NCBI RefSeq assembly: GCF_029227915.1
Contig: NC_079876.1
Location: forward strand, 30,229,828 to 30,293,827
Reading direction: 5' to 3'
DNA from: Hydractinia symbiolongicarpus
Taxonomy: Eukaryota; Cnidaria; Hydrozoa; Anthoathecata; Hydractiniidae
DNA length: 64,000 bases
The translations under genes and the position numbers were made by a program. Every line of letters starts with the position of its first letter. The stretch's first letter is position 1. The notes under the pieces are model-generated. The model was not told the origin of the DNA. It was given only the letters and a program-made list of their open reading frames with translations, and ran no database searches. Below, in pieces: positions 11,501-22,717 of this stretch.

Positions 11501-14500
11501 AGGATGTTGTAAGTTTGAGAAAAAGTTGAAAAACATACCTCATATAAACCACGATTTAATGGGAAGAGTCTGCGTAACACTTGCAATGCTGACTCAGCAC
11601 TTCTTAAAAATGGTAACCAGCTAAATATAAGATGAACAGCTAGCATATATAGTATAAACAGCTAGCATATATAAGATAAACAGCTAGCATATATAGTACG
11701 AACAGCCAGCATATATAGGATGAACAGCTAGCATATATAAAATAAACAGCTAGCATATATAAGATAAACAGCTAGCATATATAAGATAAACAGCTAGCAT
11801 ATATAGTATGAACAGCTAGCATATATAGGATGAACAGCTAGCATATATAGGATGAACAGCTAGCATATATAAGATAAACAGCTAGCATATATAAGATGAA
11901 CAGCTAGCATACATAAGATGAACAGCTAGCATATATAGTACGAACAGCTAGCATATATAATACGAACAGCTAGCATATATAGGATGAACAGCTAGCATAT
12001 ATAGGATGAACAGCTAGCATATATAAGATGAACAGCTAGCATATATAAGATGAACAGCTAGCATATATAAGATGAACAGCTAGCATATATAAGATGAACA
12101 GCTAGCATATATAAGATGAACAGCTAGCATATATAAGATAAACAGCTAGCATATATAAGATGAACAGCTAGCATATATAGGATGAACAGCTAGCATATAT
12201 AAGATGAACAGCCAGCATATATAGGATGAACAGCTAGCATATATAAGATAAACAGCTAGCATATATAAGATAAACAGCTAGCATATATAGTATGAACGGC
12301 TAGCATATATAGGATGAACAGCTAGCATATATAGGATGAACAGCTAGCATATATAGGATGAACAGCTAGCATATATAAGATGAGCAGGTAGCATATATAT
12401 TATGAACAGCTAGCATATATAGTACGAACAGCTAGCATACACAGGATGAACAGCTAGCATACACAGGATGAACAGCTAGCATAACAGGATGAACAGCTAG
12501 CTTATATAGGATAAACAGCTAGCATATATAATGACATGGTGATTTAAAAATGACCAGCTAGAAAGTGGAATACTGTATTGATTTTTTAAAGTCGTATAAA
12601 TATATTCTAGTATGAAACTGTGATACGCTATGTATATCTTAGGTTCTCTGTTATTACAAAAGCCTTGCACCAACTGACTCTATTGACAAAAGGTGGCTTC
12701 TCAGCTGTTTATGTTGTTAATAAAAGGATCAAATGAAACTTGAATCAATTTTATTATCATTTACACATTTTTTACTTATAAGGTACAGAAAATCTGCAAG
12801 ATAGAGATACTTTGCAAGAAATACTTGATAAGAAATTGAGACATACCACAATATAAAAGAAAATATGACTGTTATTCCAATTGATGCCAATTTTACAAAA
12901 CTTTGAAACCTAAGAATTAAAAGTTTATGTACGGTTTTTACTTGGTTAAGTGTCGGAGCACTCATTCAATTCTCCGAGTTTAGGAGAGCTGGAAAGAAAC
13001 AGTATCAAAAAATATGTTGTTTGCTTTGAAAAAGATACGTCAATTTTAAATATTTTGGTCGGTTTGAGTTAATTTCGCGGGCGTAAATTACCTAATAAGG
13101 TATTAATTTGCAAGCTTAACTCACCAACACAAACTGACTATCACTTACCAACTCTTCTGATTATAGCATACACCCAACAAATAAAAGAAGACTGGTAACG
13201 AGTGATATAATTCCATTTGCTTATAATTCAACGCAAACACAAAACATATCGAGCCAATTAGATGTGCGTTTTTTATGAAAGAGATGACAGCTAACAACAT
13301 CAAGCCTAAACTAACACAATTATATCTATTCAGAAGTTAAGGTTATAAGAAAAATGCCATCCTGAAAGCAAGATTATATAACAAAATGTCATTACTTAAA
13401 TTTGTAAAAATGTGTTACCATGATAGGCAGCCAAAAATTGATTTAATTATTTTTGGTTACATAGCCAAGTCTTTAATTGCAGGCCTTTTCCAAATGCTAA
13501 ACAAAATCAATTTAATCATGACATTCTCCAACTTTACCATTGTCATTCAATACTGTTTTCAATTTTCTGGTAGTTTCGTGGAATAGTTGGAGGGTTTTAT
13601 CATGTCAACAGAATAAATATTACTTGATTGAAAAGATACTGAAAGTGTCCATGATCGACAAGTATAAGTCCAGGATATAACAACACAAAACATGAGATGC
13701 ATAACTAAAAAAAGTGAAAGCAAGTGGACTGATTAGAAGACAACTAAAACACAAACAAGTGTATAAATAACATTTTATGGATAGTAGTAGGTGACTGAGT
13801 AGTTACAGCTACGTAATTCTGAGGGTTGTGCTAACCTATGTTTAATTGAATACATAGGTAACAGTATCAATACATTTCTAGTCTATGTATAAAAAAATAT
13901 TAAACAGTATGGATAATGGTGATTCAAGCGCCTAAGCGGTAATGTCAAGGCTATCTCAGAATGTCATAAATGGATTTTATAGCTATCTATGGCTCCATCT
14001 TATCTTTTTTTGTTTTTTTTTTGTTCACGATAACAAAAGATCACAACATCTTACTTGATTGACTTTTGAAACTTTGTTCAACACAGTAGCAAAGTAGAAT
14101 ATGACAGCTGGTATGTAGATCAAAACATCAACAAACATCACTGTAATAAAAGGACAGTTTAGGGAGGAGGATTTACAAGAAGAAATAGCATTACTTTCCA
14201 TGCATACAGTCTGTTCAATCAAAGTTAAAAAGCTTAAAAAATTTCATCTCAAAAGTTTAATTAGCTGTTCCAGTCCTTAAGGTCTGTAGTTCAACTCCTG
14301 AAAAACCTTTACATTTCATAAGGTTTACAGTGGAAAACATTGGATTTTGATTTTCACAGCATAAATTATTTTTAAATTATTCAGGTTGCAAAAATTAAGT
14401 TGCATAAAGTACTTCAAGATTTACAAATGTTTAAGGATTTGTTGTAAAATTGTCAATCATTTTCTTGTGCCTTTTAGGGAGAAGACTCTTTATCTAGAAA

Positions 14501-15454
14501 TTATTAAGGTGCATGTGCCCTGTCGACAAAACAATTTTTTAAAACTTTAAAAAACCTACCACTATTTCTCATAAACAGCTTGTGTTGGTAACTTTCATGA
14601 CCACGAGATGACTTCAACGCAACCCAATCAGGATTAATTAGGTTTGCTCTAAAACATTTAAATATTTGGGAAAGATCTATTACTTAATGTCAATGTTATT
14701 AATAACACTAAAGCAGAAATGTAACAAACTTACATATAGCCACAGATTTTACTGTGATATGCGGTTAAAGGAGGATAGTCAAGACCCCAATACATAAGGT
14801 CATTATCTTTCGTTTGTTGATACCTAAATTGAAAAAGCAGTAAGTATCATAAGAACTAACATCAGACAGAATGTTTATGTTAATCTAATTAACAACAGCA
14901 CAAAGCAAATTACGAATGATAAGGAGGTTAACAGAGGGTTGATGAACTTCATTTGCTGTATAAAATAAAGGTTGTTCTCCATTATACAGGGAACAGAGCT
15001 GATTTGCTGAAAATTGTCTTGGGTATAGTTGCTATGGACAACAACAAAGTAACAGAGATTGAAAAAACTGTCATAGGACGTGTATCCCTGATGCATCCAA
15101 TGGGAATTTAATACTAGTAAAGCAGTATGCGCACTAAATTTTGACACTGAAAAATATAATTTTCAGATTTTTAAACATTAAAAATATTTTCAACATTGTT
15201 TAGGTGACACATGTTTATCACTTGACTTAATAAAATTGATAATAAAGGTCATTTACACAAATACAAGGTATGTATACGTACCAATCTGTGATGTTTAAAT
15301 GATATGTAATTTCCATCCAATGTCTCTGGGCTTCATAATCTCCAAATATTGGAGGTGTGTTGGCACCAGAATATGAATTCAATGACACGCAATAACGTAC
15401 AACCAGAGAAATCAAAACGATACAACTTAATAATAATAAATAATTCTTTTCCAT
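8554..15454 (-). CDS. ALG6: Dolichyl-P-Glc:Man9GlcNAc2-PP-dolichol alpha-1,3-glucosyltransferase (ALG6), copy 1
   Basis: ALG6 adds the first glucose to the lipid-linked N-glycan precursor in the ER lumen; it is a multi-pass GT-C enzyme. Exons: 15454-15282, 14823-14734, 14648-14560, 14140-14055, 13704-13640, 13325-13149, 12909-12847, 11620-11539, 10897-10812, 10616-10532, 10222-10152, 9999-9931, 9020-8897, 8781-8554. All have GT-AG ends and the phases agree throughout, giving 1488 nt (495 residues; human about 507). Diagnostic motifs are [22 protein letters not shown] (first luminal loop, acidic residues expected at the active site), [66 protein letters not shown] and the C-terminal [12 protein letters not shown]. 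The start is the first Met of MEKNYLL. A minisatellite fills intron 7. It appears intact. Confidence 0.94.
9124..9400. mobile_element. MITE with AAGGG..TTTTTGCG inverted ends
   Basis: The left side GGGAGTTGATTTTTGCG and the right side CGCAAAAATAAAGTCCCTT are imperfect inverted ends. The interior is rich in TTTCGCAAATT-type motifs. It is intronic in ALG6 and duplicated at 35057-35333. Confidence 0.6.
9419..9842. repeat. Three tandem relatives of a CCCGTGG hairpin repeat
   Basis: Units starting near 9421, 9540 and 9682 each begin CTAGTCGTTANCCCGTGG or similar and form a hairpin (CCCGTGG, A/T loop, CCACGGG). They continue with CGCCCGTCC and a GGACGGACGG-type run. A degenerate start of the same type lies at 21634. 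Intronic in ALG6 and present in copy 2 at 35352-35775. Confidence 0.65.
10983..11019. repeat. Perfect 17-bp inverted repeat in ALG6 intron
   Basis: The arm AGTAATTTTGTGACAGA and its exact complement surround an AAC loop. It is identical in copy 2 (36916-36952). Confidence 0.8.
11638..12527. repeat. 22-bp minisatellite, about 40 units, in ALG6 intron 7
   Basis: The consensus unit on the plus strand is AACAGCTAGCATATATARGATG (shown as R for A/G). Variants are mostly at the last six bases, with occasional changes in the AGCTAGC core. The array begins 18 bp from the exon-8 acceptor, and the acceptor itself (plus strand ACCAGCTAAATATAAGATG) looks like a degenerate unit. The same array, with the same length and order of variants as far as I can compare, is at 37571-38460. 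Confidence 0.93.
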
Positions 15455-16324
15455 ATTTTGCTCTGCAAAATATAAAAACAGTTTTTTATTTATAAGCCAT
15501 GCATATATCAAGGCTATCAATAAGAAAATAACACCAGAGCAATAAGTTGCTCACCCCAGGTTACAATAATTTACACTGGGCAAGCAATCTACATAAATAG
15601 AATAAGTTCATAAACGCCTATTTTATTACAAAATCTTTTTATCTATTTTATCTTGTCCTTTTTATATATTTTGGTTATTTTTTACTCAAATAATAAGAAA
15701 GATAACACTGGTTTCCATGAGACATGAATTGATATTGCTCAGCCCAACAAAATTTTTGTGGAACCGGGAGAGCCTTCGCATGAGCAAGAGCGATTGCTCT
15801 CCCCTTATTGATACGCCTGATAAGTCTTTTTGTGTGGTACAAATAACTGCATTTAAGAATAAAACTAGAAAATCCTGTCAAATAAATATTTTAGTTGAAT
15901 AAAAACTTTAGCATTACATGAACTTTGATTTATTTATTGAAAAAAAAAGTAAAGTCAATATAACATAACACCTAAAATTAAATTCTTGTTGCTTTAATAC
16001 TAAAGATAGTTTTCCTCTTGTATCCCCACTTCTATTTTTCACTGTAACTTAAACTTATTTAGTTAGTTGCTGACATATTTCAAGCAAACGTTTACTCCTG
16101 GCAATTTACAGTGCAATCAACAATTTGTACAAACCAAGGTGCCATCAAACTGAAGTTCAGATACAAGAGGAAGGCTGTTTGAGCAGTTTTATGTTTGTGT
16201 TGCATATAGAATTGAGAAACAAAATGCTAAATAATATGATTTATAAAAATGGGCTTGATAGTTTTTATCGCAACGACAATTAGAAACATTTTATATTTAT
16301 TAAGAACACACAGGAAAAAAAATT
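15455..16324. other. Intergenic region between ALG6 start and CCDC174 stop
   Basis: This 870-bp spacer between two minus-strand genes should hold the ALG6 promoter and the CCDC174 3' UTR. A minus-strand AATAAA lies at 16301-16296, 24 bp past the CCDC174 stop, and is a plausible poly(A) signal. I see no coding support. Confidence 0.5.
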
Positions 16325-19135
16325 CTAATAAAAATTTGGAGGTGCAAAGTCCTGCGGTCTCTCCTCCCTCTTTTCACGAATAAATTTATCTTGTGTATAT
16401 ATTGAGTTCTTAGGCCTAACAAAAGGTTGTGGAACAAAGGCTCTATCTTTCCCCTTATCCCAATCTCTTTCTTTTTCTGTTCCCTTTCTACACTCTTTTA
16501 ATAATTCATCAATATTTTGTAGCTGATCATCTGTCTGATCAATATTAGAATGTGTGATTTGTTCAGGAGGATTCTGCAAAGTACTCAAATTCTTATCTGC
16601 AGCTAATTCGCTATCATCAGCACTAAGTCCCATTTTCTTCTTTTTCACTTTATTTAGTCTTTCCTGTAAAGCAGCTTTTCGTTTCAACTGTAGCTGTTCT
16701 TTTTTATTTTGAATTTCTTTTGTCTTGTTCCGCATCTTTTGAAGATCTTCCATCTGTTTTTTTCTTTCTTCCTCATTCTTTGAGAAAGCATAGTATGCGG
16801 TACCAAGCTCTCTTACTTCATCGAATTTGATGTTTTCATAGTGCACTGGACCATCAAGTAATTCCTGCTGTTCTGCTTCCCATTTTTCATGTAATTTTTC
16901 ACGATACGCTTCATCAGCTTCATATATAGACGATGTTGGAGGCTGGTCAAGAGACTCTTCAGATTCTAAAGTTTTCTTTTGGAAATCAACAAGAAATTTT
17001 GTTTCACCATATATATTTTCAAAGTCTTCCATCTCACCACTTTTCATCTTATCATATATCTTCGATTTTGCTTCAAGCTTTTGACGAGCTTTTGCAAGCA
17101 TTTCAAGAGTTTCCGAGTCTAATGTTTCTTTTTCTTCTTTATTTTCATTATCTATTTCTTTATCTTTCTTCTTTTTCTTTTTCTTTCCTGTTAATGACTG
17201 TATCTACATAAAAGAGAGATAAAAGTTTCAACTAAAGGATATGACCAAATGTAAATATTGCTTAACTAACTTGTTTTTTACACTGGCTTAAACTACACTG
17301 TGAGTACAAGACAGAAGCATCATTCCTTATAATGATTTCTATTCACCTATTAAAATGAGCACTAGACAGAGAAACACAAAGTTTTCATTACTTTTATCTT
17401 GGTGACAAATGCATTATTAATCAGACCACACATTTTTGGTAGGACTAGGCCCCGCAATAAGTGCTATGTGATTGCATTTCTGCACACTGTTGCATAGATA
17501 ATCGTGTAGATAAAAAACATATATTCATATAAATTTACTGATTCCTTTTAATTTGCGGGTCATTGTAAAGTTTATTTAACAATGAGAAAGCAATTTTGTG
17601 AGTGTAATAAAATGAATCGCAGCTACGGGGAGGAGATAGTTGCATGTGCTGTATCAATTGTATTTTTACTTTATTTTTATATTTTCAGTGACAGCGATTA
17701 ATAAGTGAGCAGTAGTTGTGAAATGATACCTCCCATTCTTCGGTAGTAGATTAAAATTATTTTAACCTTAGAGAGATGAAAAAATGTTCTCCAGGATCGT
17801 GTTATAGAAAGATCCGCAGCATAAAAATTGAGAACTAAAAGCAATTTTCAATGTGTGAAAAAGAAATGAACAATAGATCATAGGAGAAAAAATATAGCAT
17901 TTTATTCTGTGTTTCATTGTTGAAAGGAAAATATTTAAAAACCTTTAAAGGTTTAAAAGTAAGTATAGAGATTTTTAAAAATAAACAATGTTACTTTTAG
18001 ATATAAAATTTCTCTTGTTGATTTCCACCAGCGAAGGCGGAATCTTTAAAATCGCCTGAGGAGATAGAGAGATAGGGAGATAGAGATAGATAGATAGATA
18101 GAGACATCGCAGCTAGGCTGGACGCCCGAAATTTATCCAGGCTAAAGATTTTTTTCTGAGAACGAGGCTAAAATGAGTTTTAAGCCAATAAGAATCCTAA
18201 CAGTGCAACAGATTGTTTTATCATCCAATGAACAACTTTATTTTAAAGTTTATATGCTGTCAAAAGTTAAAGCTCGTGCAGTGTAGCATAATGAAGATCG
18301 TCTTATAATTCGCCATCTTTGATGTTACGTCATTTCTTTCTGTACAATTTTTCAAGCACCCAGACTAAAGCTATATTCAGCAGAACTAATTAATTATTCA
18401 TGAATTTTATTTTTTATTCATTGAGTTGTATTTTAACATTGCAGGTTAGTTAAGGCCAGGATACACTTGTATAATATCATTAAATATATTCTATAATACA
18501 GTTATAACTTTTCTACAATATACTTATAATTTAGTAAAATATATATCTTTTCATTTAATTTCATCTATTGTCACACAAACAAAAGGCATTAGAAACCAGA
18601 TCACCAACAATATTATTAAAATCAAACTTGTTTGATTTTATTCAAATATTATAGCCATGCAGCAAATTATGAGGTTATGACGCACATGTCAGGTGTTGAA
18701 ATTATACATATTATAGCTATATTATATAGAAATAAAGATGTAACATGAAGTACTAACATTCACAATTGTCCAAAATCCTGGCATATTTTTTAAACATGTT
18801 AAAGCAAGTCGTCCTGTCAACATTAACAAACTTGTATCATGTAGTTTAAAAACTGGCCATCCCAATGTTGATAAGTTATTATGCTTCACAAAATTTTGCA
18901 ACAAAAAACGTTACCATGTTGGTTTTCATAAAAACCAATAATATATAAAATTGATTAATTTTTATTTTCCTGTCTATTCAAATATATATAATACATAAAC
19001 AAAATAATTTACCTTTGCGAAAGTTTGATTCCCTTTTTTATTATATTCTTCATGTTTTTTAGATTTTTGTATCAACTGTTCTTCTTTTCTTGTTAATTCA
19101 GCTTTTAAGTCTACTAGCGATGATCCACTATACAT
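16325..19135 (-). CDS. CCDC174: CCDC174-like coiled-coil nuclear protein, copy 1
   Basis: Two exons: 19135-19013 (41 codons, donor GTAAAT, phase 0) and 17203-16325, giving about 333 residues (human about 467). The match to CCDC174 is colinear: SSLVDLKAELTRKEEQ at the N terminus, LAKARQKLEAKSKIYDKM, then GPVHYENIKFDEVRELGTAYYAF, a Lys/Glu/Gln-rich coiled coil (KKQMEDLQKMRNKTKEIQ), a basic KKKKMG stretch, and the C-terminal DWDKGK and PQDFAPP motifs. CCDC174 proteins are nuclear and have been linked to the EIF4A3/exon-junction machinery. The Ser-Leu-Gly-Arg-Ser segment of the vertebrate protein is not visible, so this is a shorter variant. Intron 1 is 1.8 kb and repeat-filled. It appears intact. 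Confidence 0.9.
17460..17960. mobile_element. Diverged relative of the TACCGTATTTTCC element
   Basis: A stretch around AATAAAATGAATSGCRG, then GAGGAGATAGTTGCATGTG and a TATTTTCAGTG motif, is shared with the interior of the element at 19366-20427. The ends are not recognisable. It lies in CCDC174 intron 1. Confidence 0.4.
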
Positions 19136-19365
19136 GATTTTTTTCACTAAAATGAATATTAAACTAATAATTCACAATGACAACTGTGATGGAACAACCA
19201 TCCCTTTAAGAACAACAGAAAATTTCTCCAAATAAAAATTGACAATCACAACACATTATAGGATATAATCCTTTTCCTCCGACATATTTAAAATATATAA
19301 AATGAAAGCAATTCCGAATATATGCACGTGTTCTTAAACTTAAAATCAAAGTCAAGAGAAGTTAA

Positions 19366-20427
19366 TACCGTATTTTCCGGTATATAACCCGGACAACGTA
19401 TAACCCGCAGCGCAGCTTTTTTAGGGAGTTATAAAATAGATGCAATCAGATAGCCTGCACCTTCGTATAACCCGCATAAAGTTTCAATCAATGTGTTTTA
19501 CTAACCCGCACCTTTGCATAACCCGCATCATGTTAAGAAAAAAATTCAGCATATTAAACAAACAAACAAATAAAAACCATTCTATCAGGTTATAAACCTA
19601 AAGTAAAATCTCTGTTTTTTATGTATATTGAAGTTTTTTTGGCATAAAAATAAACAACATAATAATAATCACGAATTGTCTGTAACAGCGATGCACATAA
19701 CGTTCTTTTCTAATGTTTATAGAATTTTGTTATCTATTTATATCTCAGCAATCACAGTGTACATAATAAAATGAATGGCGGGAATGAGGAGCAGATAGCT
19801 GCGTGTCTTATATTTATTTTTGATATTTTCAGTGGCCACCTGTTGCTCGAAGGTAGCGAAGATAAAAAAAGAAAATTATTATCTATAGTTTAATTTTAAC
19901 ATTTTTTAAAATTTTTAACAGGAATTAATAATTAAGTCCTGGGCACTATAGGTTGTGCAATACGTGTCAATTAAACCTAAAAATGATACCTGGCTATATT
20001 GCTCTATTACCAAAAACAAATCATTTCAATGTGCTCAATGTGATTGCAAAGATATAAATAGATTAGAATCACATTCAATACAAAAGAAAAATAATCTCCA
20101 GAATTGTGTTTCAGGGAGAGCTCGTAATATTAGCAATGGCAAGTAATAGAAAGTTAAAGAAAGCAATTTCGCTGTGTAAAAAAATTAAATCATGTAGTTG
20201 AAGTAAGATTACGTAGATATAGGATCGCGCATGCAGGTATATTAATTTAAGAATTTTATCCCGTTGGTACTATTTTCTTCATTGAGTGTATAAACTTTAA
20301 ATTTCACAATAAATGACAGAAAATATAAACTTATCACATAACCCGCACCACAATATAACTCGCACCAACGGTGGAACTTGTATAAATCATCTTATAACCT
20401 GTGGGTTATTTAACGAAAAATATGGTA
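19366..20427. mobile_element. DNA element with TACCGTATTTTCCGG inverted ends
   Basis: The left end TACCGTATTTTCCGGTATAT and the right end (inverted) TACCATATTTTTCGTTAAAT enclose about 1.06 kb with repeated ATAACCCGCACC motifs near both ends. Possible TA target site. The homologous element in copy 2 (53890-55717) has better preserved ends and a LINE inserted inside, so this insertion predates the split of the copies. Confidence 0.7.
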
Positions 20428-22713
20428 TGTAGTTTTTATAAAAGTAGATATTTTGATTTATTACTAAATTCTTATCAAGACACAGTAAAATGATGAGTCT
20501 AAAAGTAAAGCTTATACAGTTTGAAACGTATAAGATAATTGTTTATTACACAAGGGATAAAAGAATAAAAATAAAATAAAAGAAGCAGTGCACAACAATC
20601 GTAATTCCCTTGAAAGTTCTATGCAAGAATCAATGTAGGAATCTCTTTAACTTGTTCTAATTTTAGGGTTTGTAGAATAACAAACATGAACTAAATAACC
20701 AGATCTATTTTTAATGCTACATTTGTATGTTATATAAATTTTATAAGGTGTTACTATTGACAGGAAATCAACACAAAATATTAACATTAAGCAGAGGTAC
20801 TGACCACTCTAAAAAGAGAGATAGACAAACTTAAGTGAAAAACATCATTTGTCATTGGTACATTTTCTAGATTCCACATTCCACATGCTGAGCTTGTAAA
20901 ATACTTGTTAGATATATAGATTAAATAGATAAAAAATAGATAAAAAAGTTCCCTCCAAAAAAAAAATGTAAAACTTTAAAATATGGTTTAATTCAATTCT
21001 TTATTAAAATGAGATGCAATAATTGTATCCTGGACTGAATCTTTATCAAATTCTAAACATTGCAGAAAAGCATCATACTAAAAAATTAAATTGTTTAATT
21101 TATCACAACCTCTTTACATGTTTCTCACTGGTAGTTATTGGTAGATTTGCATTTTTAATAAATCTGGTGGTCCCCTTAAAGTCACAAAAAATTATATACA
21201 TTTGTATTATATATTGCTGTGTCTAAAAAAATTAAATTTCCCAGCTGCAGAATATTAGGAGCCAGCTAAAGGACCGGGAAAACATACCCAGACTCTGAGT
21301 TTCCTAGCACTTATTTAGGCCAGGCCAGAAGAACCAGGATTTTAAGTTACTGTAAAAGAAACATATTTTTTTTATTAGGTTTTTTTGCAAAAAATTCATG
21401 ACATATAAAAATTTTTTTTTTTTCGAATGACATATTTTATATTCCATGAAAATATTTGGAACATCCCTTTTTTCTGGAAAAAGCCTTTTCAGATGTGTTG
21501 TGAAGGATACTCACACCTTTGAGATATGTGCAAAATGAGTTGAGCATATTTTTTGTAAACATTATGTATGATATGGAACTATGGTATAAATCTATGCAGG
21601 TTTACTTTCACCATCGATAAATATATATATACTAGTCGATAAGGCCCGTGGAGAAGTCCACTGAGGCAGAATGAAAATTTTGATGTTGTCAGCAACCCGT
21701 CCACAAAAAAAAGTTTTCACGCTTCCTCTATTGTGTAGAGCGTAAATTGCTGATCAAGAAAATTTATATGTTCATGTGGCTTTGATGAGTGGTTATTGAG
21801 ATATAAGGGTTTAAAAATTTTGCTGACGTCAGGAATGGCCTGCAGAAACCCCCAAAATTTTTTTTGGAAATTTCTACACCTATTGCCTTCATCATATAGA
21901 TCTTGAAACGCCTATCAAGAAAATGCATAGAATCATGTACATTTGACAAACGGTTGCAGAGATTTTAGGATTTGAAGGTTTTTTGATAACGTCATCAACC
22001 CGTCCATTTCAAAACGGATGTTGGGACCCATTGAAAAAATTGCCCAAATTGGTCTTAGGTGGTTCCTAGTTACCCACACGGTTAAAAATCATTGACGTTA
22101 CCACCTCATTTCCAAGTTATTTAGCCTAAAATGTTTTGGTGCAATGTAATAGCCTCATTAATTTAAAAAATCATTAAAAAAAATCAAAGTTAAGGAGTAT
22201 GCATATGAGCTTTTTCTTGTAACCTGACTTTTGTTTGTTAATAATTCTGAACGTGTGCATGCATATTCAGCATAAAGAAAAAGTTAACACTTCCATCAGG
22301 TTTCTGTATACTCAGCTCACACATTTTCATAACACCTACGAAAATCTTTAAAAACAAATATCTCGTTAGTAAATCTTCACATACATGCATTTACGTTTGC
22401 CGTCTCTTTTTCTGAAGCCGAAATTTTTGGTAATGGAAAGCTGAATAAATTATGCACAAAAGGTTCCCGGATTTTTTGTATAAATTACTGATTAGCGAAT
22501 TGTGACGACAGAAAGAAAAAAATATGCAATTTTTTGAATGATTATATATAATTACAAATAAATACATATCATGAAAATGACACCATCAAAAAAGTCTTTT
22601 GTCAAGCATTCAGAAACAAACAAAAAAAAAATATATTTTTATATATTTTTTTGTTGATAAATTATAAGCGTTTCTATGAGACTAGTGGGCTTTTTCCTTT
22701 ACAGTATATAACC
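20428..22713. other. Gene-free repeat-rich flank upstream of CCDC174 copy 1
   Basis: AT-rich sequence with no supported ORF. At 21634 there is a CTAGTCGATAAGGCCCGTGG start similar to the hairpin repeat at 9421. The homologous sequence in copy 2 is interrupted at 56456-58377. Confidence 0.5.
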
Positions 22714-22717
22714 TTAA

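Larger units (their letters stand above)
5177..22717. repeat. Large segmental duplication, copy 1 (ALG6-CCDC174)
   Basis: It matches 31110-59404 at a constant offset of 25933 bp up to about 15150, drifting by indels beyond that. From 5177 to about 14775 I see only a handful of substitutions (for example near 5375, 10585 and 13120). After that, differences appear every few tens of bases. The right limit is the TTAA at 22714-22717, where piggyBac sequence starts; the second copy has the empty TTAA at 59401-59404. Both copies carry the same ALG6 and CCDC174 genes. Confidence 0.95.

Noticed and set aside
11638-12527. CRISPR-like regular repeat
   Set aside because: Units are contiguous 22-mers without spacers, in a eukaryotic intron: a minisatellite.
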